A stretch of DNA of 64,000 nucleotides from Mannheimia granulomatis (GTDB taxonomy: Bacteria > Pseudomonadota > Gammaproteobacteria > Enterobacterales > Pasteurellaceae). Below are positions 54,689 to 63,371 of the stretch, in pieces. The translations under genes and the position numbers were made by a program. Below the pieces are notes generated by a model. That model saw nothing but the letters and a program-made list of their open reading frames with translations. It did not search any database and was not told where the DNA came from. The number at the start of each line of letters is the position of its first letter. Position 1 is the stretch's first letter. The stretch spans positions 1,612,001 through 1,676,000 of the forward strand of contig NZ_CP015030.1 in assembly GCF_011455695.1 (NCBI RefSeq). Reading direction: 5' to 3'.

Positions 54689-55525
54689 ATGAATGAATCC
54701 CTGAAATTAGATAAAAAGGGGGCAATTAGGTTATTACAAATAACCGACCCACATTTACTTTCTACCCCACAAGAAACTCTACTTGAAGTTAGAACAGTTG
54801 AAAGTTTTGCTGCTGTTATCAACCAAATCAATGCTCAGGTTGAAGAAACATCACAGCCTTTCGATCTTGTTCTGGCGACAGGTGACTTAATTCAAGATCA
54901 CCATATTGCCGGTTATCATCATTTTGCAAAAATAACGGCTAAATTAAACACATCTATTGTTTGGCTGGAAGGTAACCACGACACACAACCTGATATGGGC
55001 GAAATTCTAGCAAGTTATCCGCATATCTCACCATATCGTCATATTTTGATTGGTGATTACTGGCAAATTTTAATGCTGAATACGCAAGTTATTGGTAGGC
55101 CTTATGGTGAGCTATCCTCAGAACAGTTAGTTTGGCTGGAAAAGACCCTAAATCAATTCCCTGAACGTTTTAGCTTAATCGCACAGCATCACAATATTCT
55201 GCCAACCAATTCTGCATGGTTAGATCAGCACAGTTTGAAAAATGCCGATAAGTTAGCAGAAATTTTAATCAAATTTAAAAAAGTAAAAGGTATTGTACAT
55301 GGCCATATCCACCAGCAAGTGGATTCTATATGGAAAGATATTCCTATTTTTGCTACACCTTCTACCTGTATTCAATTTAAACCTAATTGTGATCAATTTA
55401 CATTAGATACCTTGCCTCAAGGCTGGCGGGAATTCTACCTGCACGAAAATGGGGAGATTGAAACCATCGTCAAGCGGTTAAATTCTAATGATTTTTTACC
55501 AAACTTTCACTCTAAAGGTTATTAA
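54689..55525 (+). CDS. cpdA: 3',5'-cyclic-AMP phosphodiesterase
   Basis: Class III phosphodiesterase degrading cAMP. 278 residues with metal-binding motifs in order: ITDPHL, ATGDLIQDH, LEGNHD, and HGHIHQQ. The last 11 codons fall in a 33-bp word duplicated 4.8 kb away at 60279. The ribosome site is poor (ATCGATAA). By controlling cAMP it would influence the CRP site of the neighbouring hexuronate operon. Confidence 0.92.
   Translation: MNESLKLDKKGAIRLLQITDPHLLSTPQETLLEVRTVESFAAVINQINAQVEETSQPFDLVLATGDLIQDHHIAGYHHFAKITAKLNTSIVWLEGNHDTQPDMGEILASYPHISPYRHILIGDYWQILMLNTQVIGRPYGELSSEQLVWLEKTLNQFPERFSLIAQHHNILPTNSAWLDQHSLKNADKLAEILIKFKKVKGIVHGHIHQQVDSIWKDIPIFATPSTCIQFKPNCDQFTLDTLPQGWREFYLHENGEIETIVKRLNSNDFLPNFHSKGY
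55471..55503 (+). repeat. Left copy of a 33-bp direct repeat (inside cpdA)
   Basis: Begins with the uptake word CAAGCGGTTAAA and is identical to 60279-60311. It codes for the cpdA C-terminal residues KRLNSNDFLPN. Confidence 0.92.
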
Positions 55526-55537
55526 TTTTTATCAATA

Positions 55538-55575
55538 AAAAAAGACCGCTTGCATTAAACAAACGGTCTTTAGCC
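55538..55575. terminator. Bidirectional terminator between cpdA and torD
   Basis: 12-pair stem with one mismatch (55541-55552 with 55560-55571), loop of seven, A and T tails. The left arm contains an uptake-type word. Confidence 0.75.
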
Positions 55576-55608
55576 ACTATTTTTTAGAGATAATTACTCT
55601 GCCCTAAA

Positions 55609-56220
55609 TCAAAATTTAGTTGCAATCTCTCTTTCTAAATCATACGCTACAAACTTCTCTAAAAGCTGAAGCAAGCTTTGATAAAACGTCGTTTTCGTTG
55701 AAACCTGTTGAGCTTTTGCCACCCACAATGGCAGCCATGGTAGCTGGGTTTGTAGGAAGCGTTGCACCTCTTCATCGCTGCTTTTTTCCAGCAACTTATC
55801 CAACAGGTTCAAATACACGCCGATATGGTCGCTCGGTTCTTTCGTTTCTCGGTTAATTTGCAGTGAAAAATGAGCCAGTAGCCGATCCATTTCTGCCAAA
55901 TGTGCCGTCAGCGCGCTCTCACCCAAATAGGCGGAAGCATAAGGAATGGCACTCTGTTTGCCGTCTAACAAAAAGAGCTGGGCAAAATCCGCTGCCAGTT
56001 CTAAACGGGGAAATTCCAGCTGCCCACAAGCGGTCAATTCTGCCTGAAATCTTGCAACGTCTTCGTTCAAGCCAAGCTCGGTGAGAAATGCAAAAAAATC
56101 GCCAAATTGATCCGCTTGTAGGGCGTTGAGCTGCTCGTCCGAGAGTTCTCGAGCGAGCATCGCGTTAAACCAGCGGTAGGTAAATTGCCGCTCCTCACGG
56201 CTTAACCATTCGGGAGCCAT
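55609..56220 (-). CDS. torD: TMAO reductase chaperone TorD
   Basis: Cytoplasmic chaperone that holds the apo-reductase until its molybdenum cofactor is inserted and protects the Tat signal. 203 residues, all helical. Family landmarks are YRWFNAMLARELS, FAQLFLLDGKQSAIPYASAYLGE and EPSDHIGVYLNLLDKLLE. Its ATG overlaps the torA stop (TAATG), so the two are coupled. Last gene of the leftward torECAD operon. Confidence 0.92.
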   Translation of the reverse strand: MAPEWLSREERQFTYRWFNAMLARELSDEQLNALQADQFGDFFAFLTELGLNEDVARFQAELTACGQLEFPRLELAADFAQLFLLDGKQSAIPYASAYLGESALTAHLAEMDRLLAHFSLQINRETKEPSDHIGVYLNLLDKLLEKSSDEEVQRFLQTQLPWLPLWVAKAQQVSTKTTFYQSLLQLLEKFVAYDLEREIATKF

Positions 56221-58685
56221 TAGATTGTTACCTCAATCGCACCGTTAAAGCCGTTTGGTGCCGGTGCTTCGCCAATAAATTTCTCAATATTCACCAAACA
56301 CGTATTGGCAGAAACCGCTTGCGCCAGTTTGGACGAGCCAATATCAAGCGTCATGGTATTCGGGTCGCCGTAGGTGTCGATAGCGCCGATTTTCTCATCA
56401 AGTGGTGAATACCACGCCCCTTCTTGCAAACGCACTATGCCTCTTGGGAAATTATCGGAAAGCACCGCGCCGACAATCGCTTGTCCACGGTCGTTAAATA
56501 CACGGACGAGGTCGCCGTCTTGAATGCCAAGCTTGGCGGCATCTTGCGGGTTGAGGTAAAGCGGCTCACGCCCTTTTACGCTGTAAGTTTCACGCAGTTC
56601 TTTCGATTCGCAAAGCTGAGAGTGTAAACGTTTATCAGGGTGAACCGATTGTAACCAGAACGGGAATTTGTCGGAATTTTTGCCGCCGTGCGAACGCTCC
56701 GCTTTTTCGAACCACATTGGGTGACCTTTGCAGTCATCATAGCCAAAGCTGGCGATTTTGTTGCTGTAAATTTCGATAAAGCCAGATGGGGTACCGAGTG
56801 CGTGCAGCTCCGGATCTTCTCGGAAATCGGCGTGGCGAACCCACGGTTTGCCTTCCGGGAACAGCACATAGCCGGTTTTCCAGAACTCAGTAAATGCCGG
56901 CATATCAAATTTGCCTTTGTTCTCTTTGCGGCAATCGTTGTAGAGTTTCTCCACCCACTGCATTTCATCCATGCCACGGCTGTACTCTTTCTCTTTACCG
57001 AAGCGGCGGCAGAGATCACGGAAAATCTCAAAGTCGGAGCGAGAATCGTAGAGCGGGTCAATCAACTTGTGCATTGCAATTACGCCACGGTTGCTGTAGG
57101 AGCCGTAAGCATCAATATCGTTACGCTCAAACGGCGTGCAGGCAGGCAACACAATGTCGGAGAAGCGGCAAGTTGCCGTCCAGCTATAATTGATAGAGAC
57201 AATGGTTTCCAATTTTTGGAACGCCAGCTTCATTTTATTGCGCTCAGAGTGGCGGTGCCACTGGTTACAGCCGGTGAAAATCGCCATTTTAAACGGGGCA
57301 TAAGTCACTTTTTTACCGTTGTAATCAATGGTTTCGCCTGCGTGCAGCAGGCTGTCGGTCATTCGTGCCACCGGAATGGTGTCACTGTAGCCTTTATAGT
57401 CCTTATTGTCATATTTCGGCGTTTGCCCTTCGTCAATGTTGAGCGGGAAAGCCCCCGGCATGGCTGCACCGGATTCCGGAATGCCGATAGAGCTGTAATG
57501 GTGAGCGTAGCTGATTCCACCACCCGCCAAGCCGATCTGCCCTAACATCGAGGCCAGCACCGCCCCCATCCAGTACGGCTGCTCGCCGTGTTGCTGGCGT
57601 TGAATTGCCCAGCCGAAAATCAGTTGCGTGCGTTTGCCTGCCAACATTCGTGCGAATTCACGGATACGCTCGGCGGAAATGCCACAAATTTCTGCCGCCC
57701 ACTCGGCGGTTTTGGCAACTTTATCTTCGGTTTCGCCTAACAGATACGGTAGGAATTTCTCAAAGCCGACCGTGTACATATCAATGAATTTTTTATCGTA
57801 TAAGTTTTCCGTATAAAGCGTATGTGCCAAGGCTAACATAAACGGCACATCGGTTTGTGGGTTGATGTACTGCTGCTCACAACCTAAGAAGTTTTGCGTT
57901 TTGCTTTTTACCGGATCCACACAGATCACATTCACCCCTTTCGCCGCCACTTTTTCTTTCAGTTTTTCTAAGTAGGCGTAGGCTTCGTGGGTTTCACAGT
58001 TCCAGCCGACTTGCAGGTTTTTCACCGGATCGCTCGCCCAGAAAATGATATTTTCACTCTCTTTTAAAATGATTTCCCACGAGGTGCCTTGTGAATAGAC
58101 TTCGGTCGAACCCAGCACATACGGCAGAATGGTTTGCCCTGCACCGGTGGAATAGTCGCCCGCCGTGCCAACACTGTTACCGTGCATGGCAATGGCACGG
58201 ATCATATGGTTGCCGCAACTATGGAACTGACCGGTTGAACGCCAGCCCACGTTTGCCGTGTGTAATGCCCACGGGCCGTAGTCTTTCTGTACTCGCTCTA
58301 GCTCTTCATAGAAGAGATCTAGGGCTTCGTCCCAGGTTACCCGCACAAAACGGTTATCGCCTCGCTGGGTACGGTCACTATTTTGACGGTTTTTAAGCCA
58401 ATCTAAACGCACCATTGGGTAACGAATACGGGCATCGCTATAAATTAAACCTTTGATTCCGTTGAGCATTTCAGTTGGGTGTTTATCAAACTCAAACGGC
58501 TTGATTTCTGCCACACGACCATTCTCAATTTTGGCACGCATTGCCCCCCAGTGGGAGCCGGAAATTTTCCATTCACTGAGATTTTCATTGGCAAAGACAT
58601 TGCGTGGCACGAGAAAACTCGGTGTGGCGATGGCTGCCGCCATCACAGACATATTTTTTAAAAATTGACGGCGAGATTGTTGCAT
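56220..58685 (-). CDS. torA: Trimethylamine-N-oxide reductase, catalytic subunit
   Basis: Periplasmic molybdoenzyme of the DMSO-reductase family reducing TMAO (some relatives use biotin sulfoxide). 821 residues. It has a Tat signal SRRQFLK at residues 4-10 with cleavage near ANE, no N-terminal Fe-S cysteines, and the Mo-cofactor segments [14 protein letters not shown] and [20 protein letters not shown]. Its length is between TorA (848) and TorZ (809) of E. coli; the torC/torD context favours TorA. AAGGAC precedes the ATG. The bis-MGD cofactor would come from MobAB at the start of the window. Confidence 0.9.
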   Translation of the reverse strand: MQQSRRQFLKNMSVMAAAIATPSFLVPRNVFANENLSEWKISGSHWGAMRAKIENGRVAEIKPFEFDKHPTEMLNGIKGLIYSDARIRYPMVRLDWLKNRQNSDRTQRGDNRFVRVTWDEALDLFYEELERVQKDYGPWALHTANVGWRSTGQFHSCGNHMIRAIAMHGNSVGTAGDYSTGAGQTILPYVLGSTEVYSQGTSWEIILKESENIIFWASDPVKNLQVGWNCETHEAYAYLEKLKEKVAAKGVNVICVDPVKSKTQNFLGCEQQYINPQTDVPFMLALAHTLYTENLYDKKFIDMYTVGFEKFLPYLLGETEDKVAKTAEWAAEICGISAERIREFARMLAGKRTQLIFGWAIQRQQHGEQPYWMGAVLASMLGQIGLAGGGISYAHHYSSIGIPESGAAMPGAFPLNIDEGQTPKYDNKDYKGYSDTIPVARMTDSLLHAGETIDYNGKKVTYAPFKMAIFTGCNQWHRHSERNKMKLAFQKLETIVSINYSWTATCRFSDIVLPACTPFERNDIDAYGSYSNRGVIAMHKLIDPLYDSRSDFEIFRDLCRRFGKEKEYSRGMDEMQWVEKLYNDCRKENKGKFDMPAFTEFWKTGYVLFPEGKPWVRHADFREDPELHALGTPSGFIEIYSNKIASFGYDDCKGHPMWFEKAERSHGGKNSDKFPFWLQSVHPDKRLHSQLCESKELRETYSVKGREPLYLNPQDAAKLGIQDGDLVRVFNDRGQAIVGAVLSDNFPRGIVRLQEGAWYSPLDEKIGAIDTYGDPNTMTLDIGSSKLAQAVSANTCLVNIEKFIGEAPAPNGFNGAIEVTI

Positions 58686-58758
58686 ATCTTGTCCTTGTGT
58701 AATTTGTAAAATGTTAGCGGAATTTGACCGCTTGTATTCCCCGAATTTATGAAGATAT

Positions 58759-58775
58759 GGAAGGGTACCCCTTCC
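58759..58775. other. Intercistronic hairpin between torC and torA
   Basis: Seven perfect pairs (58759-58765 with 58769-58775) around TAC in the 102-base gap. It lacks a T-tract, so mRNA processing is more likely than termination. Confidence 0.45.
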
Positions 58776-58787
58776 CCTTTAGAGTGC

Positions 58788-59951
58788 TTAATGCTTCGCC
58801 CCTTCGCTATCAGATGCGTGCATTTGCAGGTAACGCAACACTTCTTTGCCGGTCTGTTTATCCATATTGGTAAAGCCGATCATACCGTTGAACAAGCCAA
58901 TCCAGCTATTTGAATCGAAGTGGGCAACATCAGGCTGTCTGTGGCAGGTACTGCATTGCGTTTTGTATTGATTTTCCGCATTCGCCCAAATTGGGGTGAC
59001 ATCATCAAGTAACTGCGCTTTTCCAATCCACGCTTGCAGTTTGACTTTCTGCCAGTTCAAGCCGGTAATCGGATCTTCTCGGGTTTCCAATACCTCAAAT
59101 TTCGGCTCGTTTGCCATAAATTCCTTGGTAAGCACCGCATCGGTAATGTTTTTACCGAAATCGTGATACCAAATACGTCCAAAGCCTTTTTCTTTACGCC
59201 ACATCGTCAGTTCCACCAAATCCGCATTGCTGCCTGCTTTAACAAACGCAACCGGCACGGCGGTTTCCAACTGCCCGATAGCTTGGCTCAAGCCTTCGTC
59301 TAAGAACAGTTCCGCATTGCCTTTGGTGTAATACGATTTGCCTTGATTCGGTGATTTATTCACAAACTGATCAAACTTCGATTTCACCGCATTTTCGTCC
59401 ACTTTCGGTAAGTGGTGGGCAATCCCTTTGTGACAGTCCATACAGCTTTGATCTTTCTCGGCTGCCGGAATCATCGCTTTGCGTGCCGCTTCCGACATCT
59501 TCTCGAAATTCATTCGCTCGTAGCTGTGGCAAGCTTTACACTCTTTAGAGCCATTGGCGGCAAATCTTGCCCACTCCCGCTCTGCCATTTCTAAGCGGTG
59601 TTTTTCAAACGCTCCCTCATCTTTATATTTTCCTGTCATTTCCGCTAACACTTCACGGCTTGCCTGCACTTTGCGTGCGTATTTTTCGGTGTAATCATGT
59701 GGCAAATGGCAGCTCGAACAGGTAGCCGTTACCCCACTTTTATTCGACCAGTGGACCGTTTGTTTGAGCTCTTCCAACGGTTTTTGCATAGAGTGACAAC
59801 TTACGCAAAACTCCTCACTGCTAGTTTTATCCATCGCTTTGTTAAATTGATGCCAACTCACTGCACCTGCCACAAAGCCGATACTGACCAATACCCCCAA
59901 ACCAATTTTATTAGCCGGTTTGGTAAAAAAGGATTTTATCGCTCTTATCAT
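58788..59951 (-). CDS. torC: Pentaheme c-type cytochrome TorC
   Basis: Membrane-anchored cytochrome passing electrons from menaquinol to the TMAO reductase. 387 residues: one N-terminal anchor (about residues 16-33), a NapC/NirT-like tetraheme region with CVSCH (49-53), CSSCH (78-82), CKACH and CMDCH, then a C-terminal domain with a fifth heme CSTCH. I start at 59951 because GGAAT precedes the ATG there; 25 codons upstream are open but overlap torE. It lies four bases after torE. Confidence 0.92.
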   Translation of the reverse strand: MIRAIKSFFTKPANKIGLGVLVSIGFVAGAVSWHQFNKAMDKTSSEEFCVSCHSMQKPLEELKQTVHWSNKSGVTATCSSCHLPHDYTEKYARKVQASREVLAEMTGKYKDEGAFEKHRLEMAEREWARFAANGSKECKACHSYERMNFEKMSEAARKAMIPAAEKDQSCMDCHKGIAHHLPKVDENAVKSKFDQFVNKSPNQGKSYYTKGNAELFLDEGLSQAIGQLETAVPVAFVKAGSNADLVELTMWRKEKGFGRIWYHDFGKNITDAVLTKEFMANEPKFEVLETREDPITGLNWQKVKLQAWIGKAQLLDDVTPIWANAENQYKTQCSTCHRQPDVAHFDSNSWIGLFNGMIGFTNMDKQTGKEVLRYLQMHASDSEGAKH

Positions 59952-59955
59952 ATTC

Positions 59956-60090
59956 CTAAGCTCCCGGTAATCCGATGACAAATATTTGTAACATCCACAC
60001 AATAAAGCCGTAAGCCCCCACGGCAAATGCCATCAGTAATGGTAAAATTAGCCCTGACAGCAATAACGTTTTAAATAATTCTGAACGCAT
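59956..60090 (-). CDS. torE: TorE/NapE family small membrane protein
   Basis: 44-residue single-span protein starting MRSELFKTLLLSG. The span ends in the family hallmark VGAYGFIVWMLQIF and a GLPG C-terminus, as in NapE and TorE. Its role in the reductase systems is unknown. AGGGGTTGAA precedes the ATG. First gene of the torECAD operon, four bases before torC; an FNR site lies 69-82 bases upstream. It is easily missed because of its size. Confidence 0.87.
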   Translation of the reverse strand: MRSELFKTLLLSGLILPLLMAFAVGAYGFIVWMLQIFVIGLPGA

Positions 60091-60158
60091 TTCAACCCCT
60101 ATTCTTTATAACTAATAGTAATATTATTTAATTATTCTCCTTTCAGCGATAAGTTGCC

Positions 60159-60172
60159 TTGATATCAATCAA
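60159..60172 (-). promoter_or_regulatory. FNR-binding site of the tor operon
   Basis: TTGATATCAATCAA matches the FNR consensus TTGAT-N4-ATCAA exactly. It lies 69 bases upstream of torE, so anaerobic induction is expected. Confidence 0.8.
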
Positions 60173-60278
60173 AAAATAGGGGATTTGTGCTAAAAACAAA
60201 CGAATGGCGACTTTTGCCTTACTGTAACCTAATCCCTTTGCCTTGATTACCCTTTGGCAGGCAGCCACAAGCAAGTTG

Positions 60279-60334
60279 CAAGCGGTTAAATTCTAATGAT
60301 TTTTTACCAAATTTCGAAACTTAAGGATATTAAG
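60279..60334 (+). repeat. Right copy of the direct repeat: cpdA 3'-end remnant
   Basis: 60279-60311 is identical to 55471-55503 in cpdA. Beyond it the bases remain similar to cpdA (TTTC...CTTAAGGATATTAA against CTAAAGGTTATTAA) up to where the cpdA stop would be. It is therefore a diverged fragment of the cpdA 3' end, standing without the rest of the gene. Confidence 0.85.
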
Positions 60335-60372
60335 AGAAAAAAATAACCCTCAAGAAACTTAAGGGTTATTGT
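60335..60372 (-). terminator. Terminator of the nap operon
   Basis: 9-bp stem (60342-60350 with 60362-60370), loop of 11, and T-run on the minus strand (60335-60343), just after the napC stop. Confidence 0.75.
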
Positions 60373-60387
60373 GTTTTTACTAAATTA

Positions 60388-60996
60388 CTATTTTTTCTCT
60401 TCTGATTTTTTTAGTAAATCATCCGGAATAAAGTTCTTTTGGATTGCTTCCATATGTGGAAGATTATGAGCAATACCTTTATGGCAATCAATACAGGTTT
60501 TGCCTTGCTCTTGTGCTAAAGTATGCATTCTTTGTGCAACTTCTTTTTGTTGAGTAAAGTCCATATCATCAAAATTATGGCAATTTCGACACTCTTGTGA
60601 ATTATTCGCCTTCATACGAGCCCATTCACGTTCCGCCATTTCGCCTCGGTAGGTTTCAAATTTCTCTTTAGTATCTACCTTACCAACAATGTGAGCGTAT
60701 ACTTCTTTGGCAGCAATAATTTTACGTTGCCATTTCGGGAAAAACTCGTGCGGCACGTGGCAGTCAGAACAGATCGCTTTTACACCACTGCGGTTTGAGT
60801 AGTGAGATGATGCACGATACTCCGGCACAACATCATTCATATGGCAGTCAGAACAAAACTCTTCAGTATTCGTCATTGCAAGACCGGCATTAAAACCACT
60901 CCATGCAAAAATCCCACCTAGTGCTGAAATAAGGATAACTGCACCAATCGCCATTTTACTTGGGCGACAAAACCAATTCCAAAATCTTTTTAACAT
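60388..60996 (-). CDS. napC: Tetraheme cytochrome c NapC
   Basis: Membrane-anchored quinol dehydrogenase delivering electrons to NapB/NapA. 202 residues: one N-terminal anchor (about 14-34) and four CxxCH sites (CSDCH at 48-52, CSDCH, CRNCH, CIDCH). Length and order fit NapC of the NapC/NirT family. Ten bases after napB, last gene of the nap operon in this window. It shares the family of the N-terminal part of TorC. Confidence 0.95.
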   Translation of the reverse strand: MLKRFWNWFCRPSKMAIGAVILISALGGIFAWSGFNAGLAMTNTEEFCSDCHMNDVVPEYRASSHYSNRSGVKAICSDCHVPHEFFPKWQRKIIAAKEVYAHIVGKVDTKEKFETYRGEMAEREWARMKANNSQECRNCHNFDDMDFTQQKEVAQRMHTLAQEQGKTCIDCHKGIAHNLPHMEAIQKNFIPDDLLKKSEEKK

Positions 60997-61006
60997 TGCT
61001 TACTCC

Positions 61007-61435
61007 TTATTTACCTTGCGATTGACGTGCAGAATCAAATTTATTTTGAACGATTGGATTCACATCTGTTTGTTGCACGTGGCACTGTAAACAGAAATAA
61101 CGGCTTGGTGATTCGCTACCATGCATCTTACCATTACGATCAGTAAAATGACTTGGCGGTAAAGGAGTTGCGCCTGTGGTTTTAGATGGCTCAGAGGCAT
61201 GGCAACCTAAACAATGGTTCACATTTTTACTCACTTGTAAGCCACGAATGCTGTGCGGAACCAACGGCGGTTGGAATGGAAAAGTAGTCGGAATATTCCC
61301 AACATTTTTTTGTGGATTATGAAATCCCGGAGCCACACTTTCAGTTGTACCATCAATACCACCTGAGAGTTTTGGGGATTCTGCAATCGCAAAGCCCGAC
61401 ATTGCGACTAAAATTAGGGCAAGATATTTTCTCAT
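61007..61435 (-). CDS. napB: Periplasmic nitrate reductase diheme subunit NapB
   Basis: Small electron-transfer subunit of NapA. 142 residues with a signal peptide (about 1-18), NVGNIPTTFPFQPPLVPHSIRG and two heme sites, CLGCH and CLQCH, the second followed by the typical VQQTDVNPIVQN. It lies 57 bases after napH. Confidence 0.95.
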   Translation of the reverse strand: MRKYLALILVAMSGFAIAESPKLSGGIDGTTESVAPGFHNPQKNVGNIPTTFPFQPPLVPHSIRGLQVSKNVNHCLGCHASEPSKTTGATPLPPSHFTDRNGKMHGSESPSRYFCLQCHVQQTDVNPIVQNKFDSARQSQGK

Positions 61436-61492
61436 TTGAGGTTCACTCCATTAAAACGGTTGTTTTTAAACTCAAAAAACAAAGATTAAAAT

Positions 61493-62371
61493 TTAAATAT
61501 TTTTTACATCAATACTACCTTGGAAACGACTTCCAAAGGCAAAGACTTTCTCAGCACAAACGTCTATGCAACGTCCACAAGTAATACAATCCTTCGATAA
61601 AATAACCGTACTCTCTTCCGGCTTACCGTGCAGCGGAGTTCGCAATACTTGTGGCTCAGGGCAAACGTTGTAGCAATCCATACAATTATCGCAACGATTG
61701 CGATCAACCACTTTGACCTTAATCAGGCTTTTCGCACCAATTAAGGCATAAGTTGCCCCAATCGGACAAAGATGCCCACACCAACCATGCTCAGCGACTA
61801 ATAAGTCAAATAAGAACACAACCAACACTAACCAAAATGTTGCTCCTAAGCCAAATACAAAAGCTCTACCTAAAGCAGCAACCGGGTTAATCCACTCCCA
61901 TAGCAACGAACCGGAGATCGCACTACCAATTAAAATCACGACTAAAATCACATAACGCAAATTGCGTGAAATTTTTGCTGTTTGGCGAATACCTAATTTA
62001 CGTCTTAGCCAAGCAGCTGTGTCGGTAACCATATTCATCGGGCAAACCCAGCTACAAAAAAGCTTGCTACCGACAATGCCATAAAAAGCAACTATAATTA
62101 ACGCCCCAGCAAGTACCGTCCATTCGGGGCGATAACCTGTTGCTAATACTTCTGCTGCCATTAGCGGGTCGGTCATCGGCACGGTATCCAGCAGTAAACT
62201 ACCGCTATAATTACCTTTCAGAATCCAAACATTCCAAAGCGGGCCACTCATAAACATTAATATAATGCTTAACTGGCTTAAGCGTCTTAAAATCAAAAAA
62301 CGATTTGCATGCCACCAGCCTAATTTCTGACGTGCTTCCAAACCTGCATTTTTAGGAGAATTTGCCGCCAT
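61493..62371 (-). CDS. napH: Ferredoxin-type quinol dehydrogenase subunit NapH
   Basis: Inner-membrane protein, 292 residues, four spans, with a cytoplasmic C-terminus carrying two [4Fe-4S] motifs (CDNCMDCYNVCP and CITCGRCIDVCAEKVF). The CxxxCP motif SWVCPMN and a CGHLCPIGA motif are also present. With NapG it takes electrons from ubiquinol or menaquinol. Its start overlaps the napG stop (TAATG). Confidence 0.95.
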   Translation of the reverse strand: MAANSPKNAGLEARQKLGWWHANRFLILRRLSQLSIILMFMSGPLWNVWILKGNYSGSLLLDTVPMTDPLMAAEVLATGYRPEWTVLAGALIIVAFYGIVGSKLFCSWVCPMNMVTDTAAWLRRKLGIRQTAKISRNLRYVILVVILIGSAISGSLLWEWINPVAALGRAFVFGLGATFWLVLVVFLFDLLVAEHGWCGHLCPIGATYALIGAKSLIKVKVVDRNRCDNCMDCYNVCPEPQVLRTPLHGKPEESTVILSKDCITCGRCIDVCAEKVFAFGSRFQGSIDVKNI

Positions 62372-63276
62372 TATTTCACCCCCTTAAGATTTAAGTCTAA
62401 ATCAGGGAAATGCTCCGGAGCTTCAACGGTTGTAGAATTAGGCACATAGTGTTGTGTTGCACGGCTAGGCGTTATGACTTTCACATCAGGTTTAACCTGC
62501 ATAGGTTGATATACCGGCTCGTGCAGCCCTTCCGGCATACGCGCCTCATAAGCCGGGCGCAAACCGTCCGGATGCACATCTTCAATTAAAGATTTTCCGG
62601 CATTTTGTTTTTCCTGCCAACCTAATCGATAATGGCGACCTAATAAACCTTTTGCCAAATCCATTGGTAACACTTTGATTGCAGCCTCTTCCAACACGCA
62701 AGCTTGCTCACATTTTCCGCAACCGGTGCAAGCATCGGAATGAACTGTTGGGATTAATTTTGCATGAATTGCTGTTCTATCGTTATGAATATTTTCAAGC
62801 GTGATTGCCTTATCAATTAAAGGGCAAACACGGTAGCAAACATCACAACGCAAGCCTTGCCAATTCAAGCATGTTTCGTGATCTAACAAAACCGCTAATC
62901 CCATTCGAGCATCATCAATATCTTTCAGCTCTTCGCTTAATGCCCCTGTTGGACAAGCATTCATACACGGAATATCAACACACATTTCGCACGGTTTATC
63001 CCGAGCAATGAAATAAGGTGTACCGGCTTCCACAGGTGAAATTAATGAAGCTAGATGCAACATATCGTAAGGGCAAGCCTGAACACATTGCCCACAACGA
63101 GTACAGGCACTGAGAAAATCTTGCTCAGGTAATGCCCCCGGTGGTCGCAGTGCTACACCTTCTCTGGCAAAGCTCTGTTGCTGCTGCAAGCCCAAAATCA
63201 CTCCAACACCGCATATTCCTGCCGCAGTACGAGTGGCATTTTTCAAAAATTGTCGGCGATTTGGATCCATTTTCAT
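62371..63276 (-). CDS. napG: Ferredoxin-type protein NapG
   Basis: Periplasmic iron-sulfur partner of NapH, exported by Tat (NRRQFLKN at residues 5-12). 301 residues with four cysteine clusters: [26 protein letters not shown], a spaced set CLNW...CDVCYRVCP, and [18 protein letters not shown] precedes the ATG. It overlaps napH by one base, and napA lies upstream, giving the order A-G-H-B-C. Confidence 0.95.
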   Translation of the reverse strand: MKMDPNRRQFLKNATRTAAGICGVGVILGLQQQQSFAREGVALRPPGALPEQDFLSACTRCGQCVQACPYDMLHLASLISPVEAGTPYFIARDKPCEMCVDIPCMNACPTGALSEELKDIDDARMGLAVLLDHETCLNWQGLRCDVCYRVCPLIDKAITLENIHNDRTAIHAKLIPTVHSDACTGCGKCEQACVLEEAAIKVLPMDLAKGLLGRHYRLGWQEKQNAGKSLIEDVHPDGLRPAYEARMPEGLHEPVYQPMQVKPDVKVITPSRATQHYVPNSTTVEAPEHFPDLDLNLKGVK

Positions 63277-63293
63277 TGTGGGTTCCTCTTGTT

Positions 63294-63340
63294 AAGCGGT
63301 CAAAATTTGCAAATTTTTTGCAAAATTGAACCGCTTGTTA
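63294..63340. repeat. Inverted uptake-signal pair between napA and napG
   Basis: AAGCGGTCAAAATTTGCAAA and a mirrored copy ending in AACCGCTTGTTA flank a T-rich loop in the 95-base gap. It may partly terminate or process the nap message. Confidence 0.55.
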
Positions 63341-63371
63341 CATCCCCTCCACCAAGGAGGAGAGTGTTTTA

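Noticed and set aside
56688-57545. 285-codon plus-strand open frame
   Set aside because: It is antisense to torA, in its most GC-rich part, where stops are rare. The torA frame is fully supported by family motifs.
61312-61584. 90-codon plus-strand open frame
   Set aside because: Antisense to napB and napH ends, with no ribosome site or recognisable motif.
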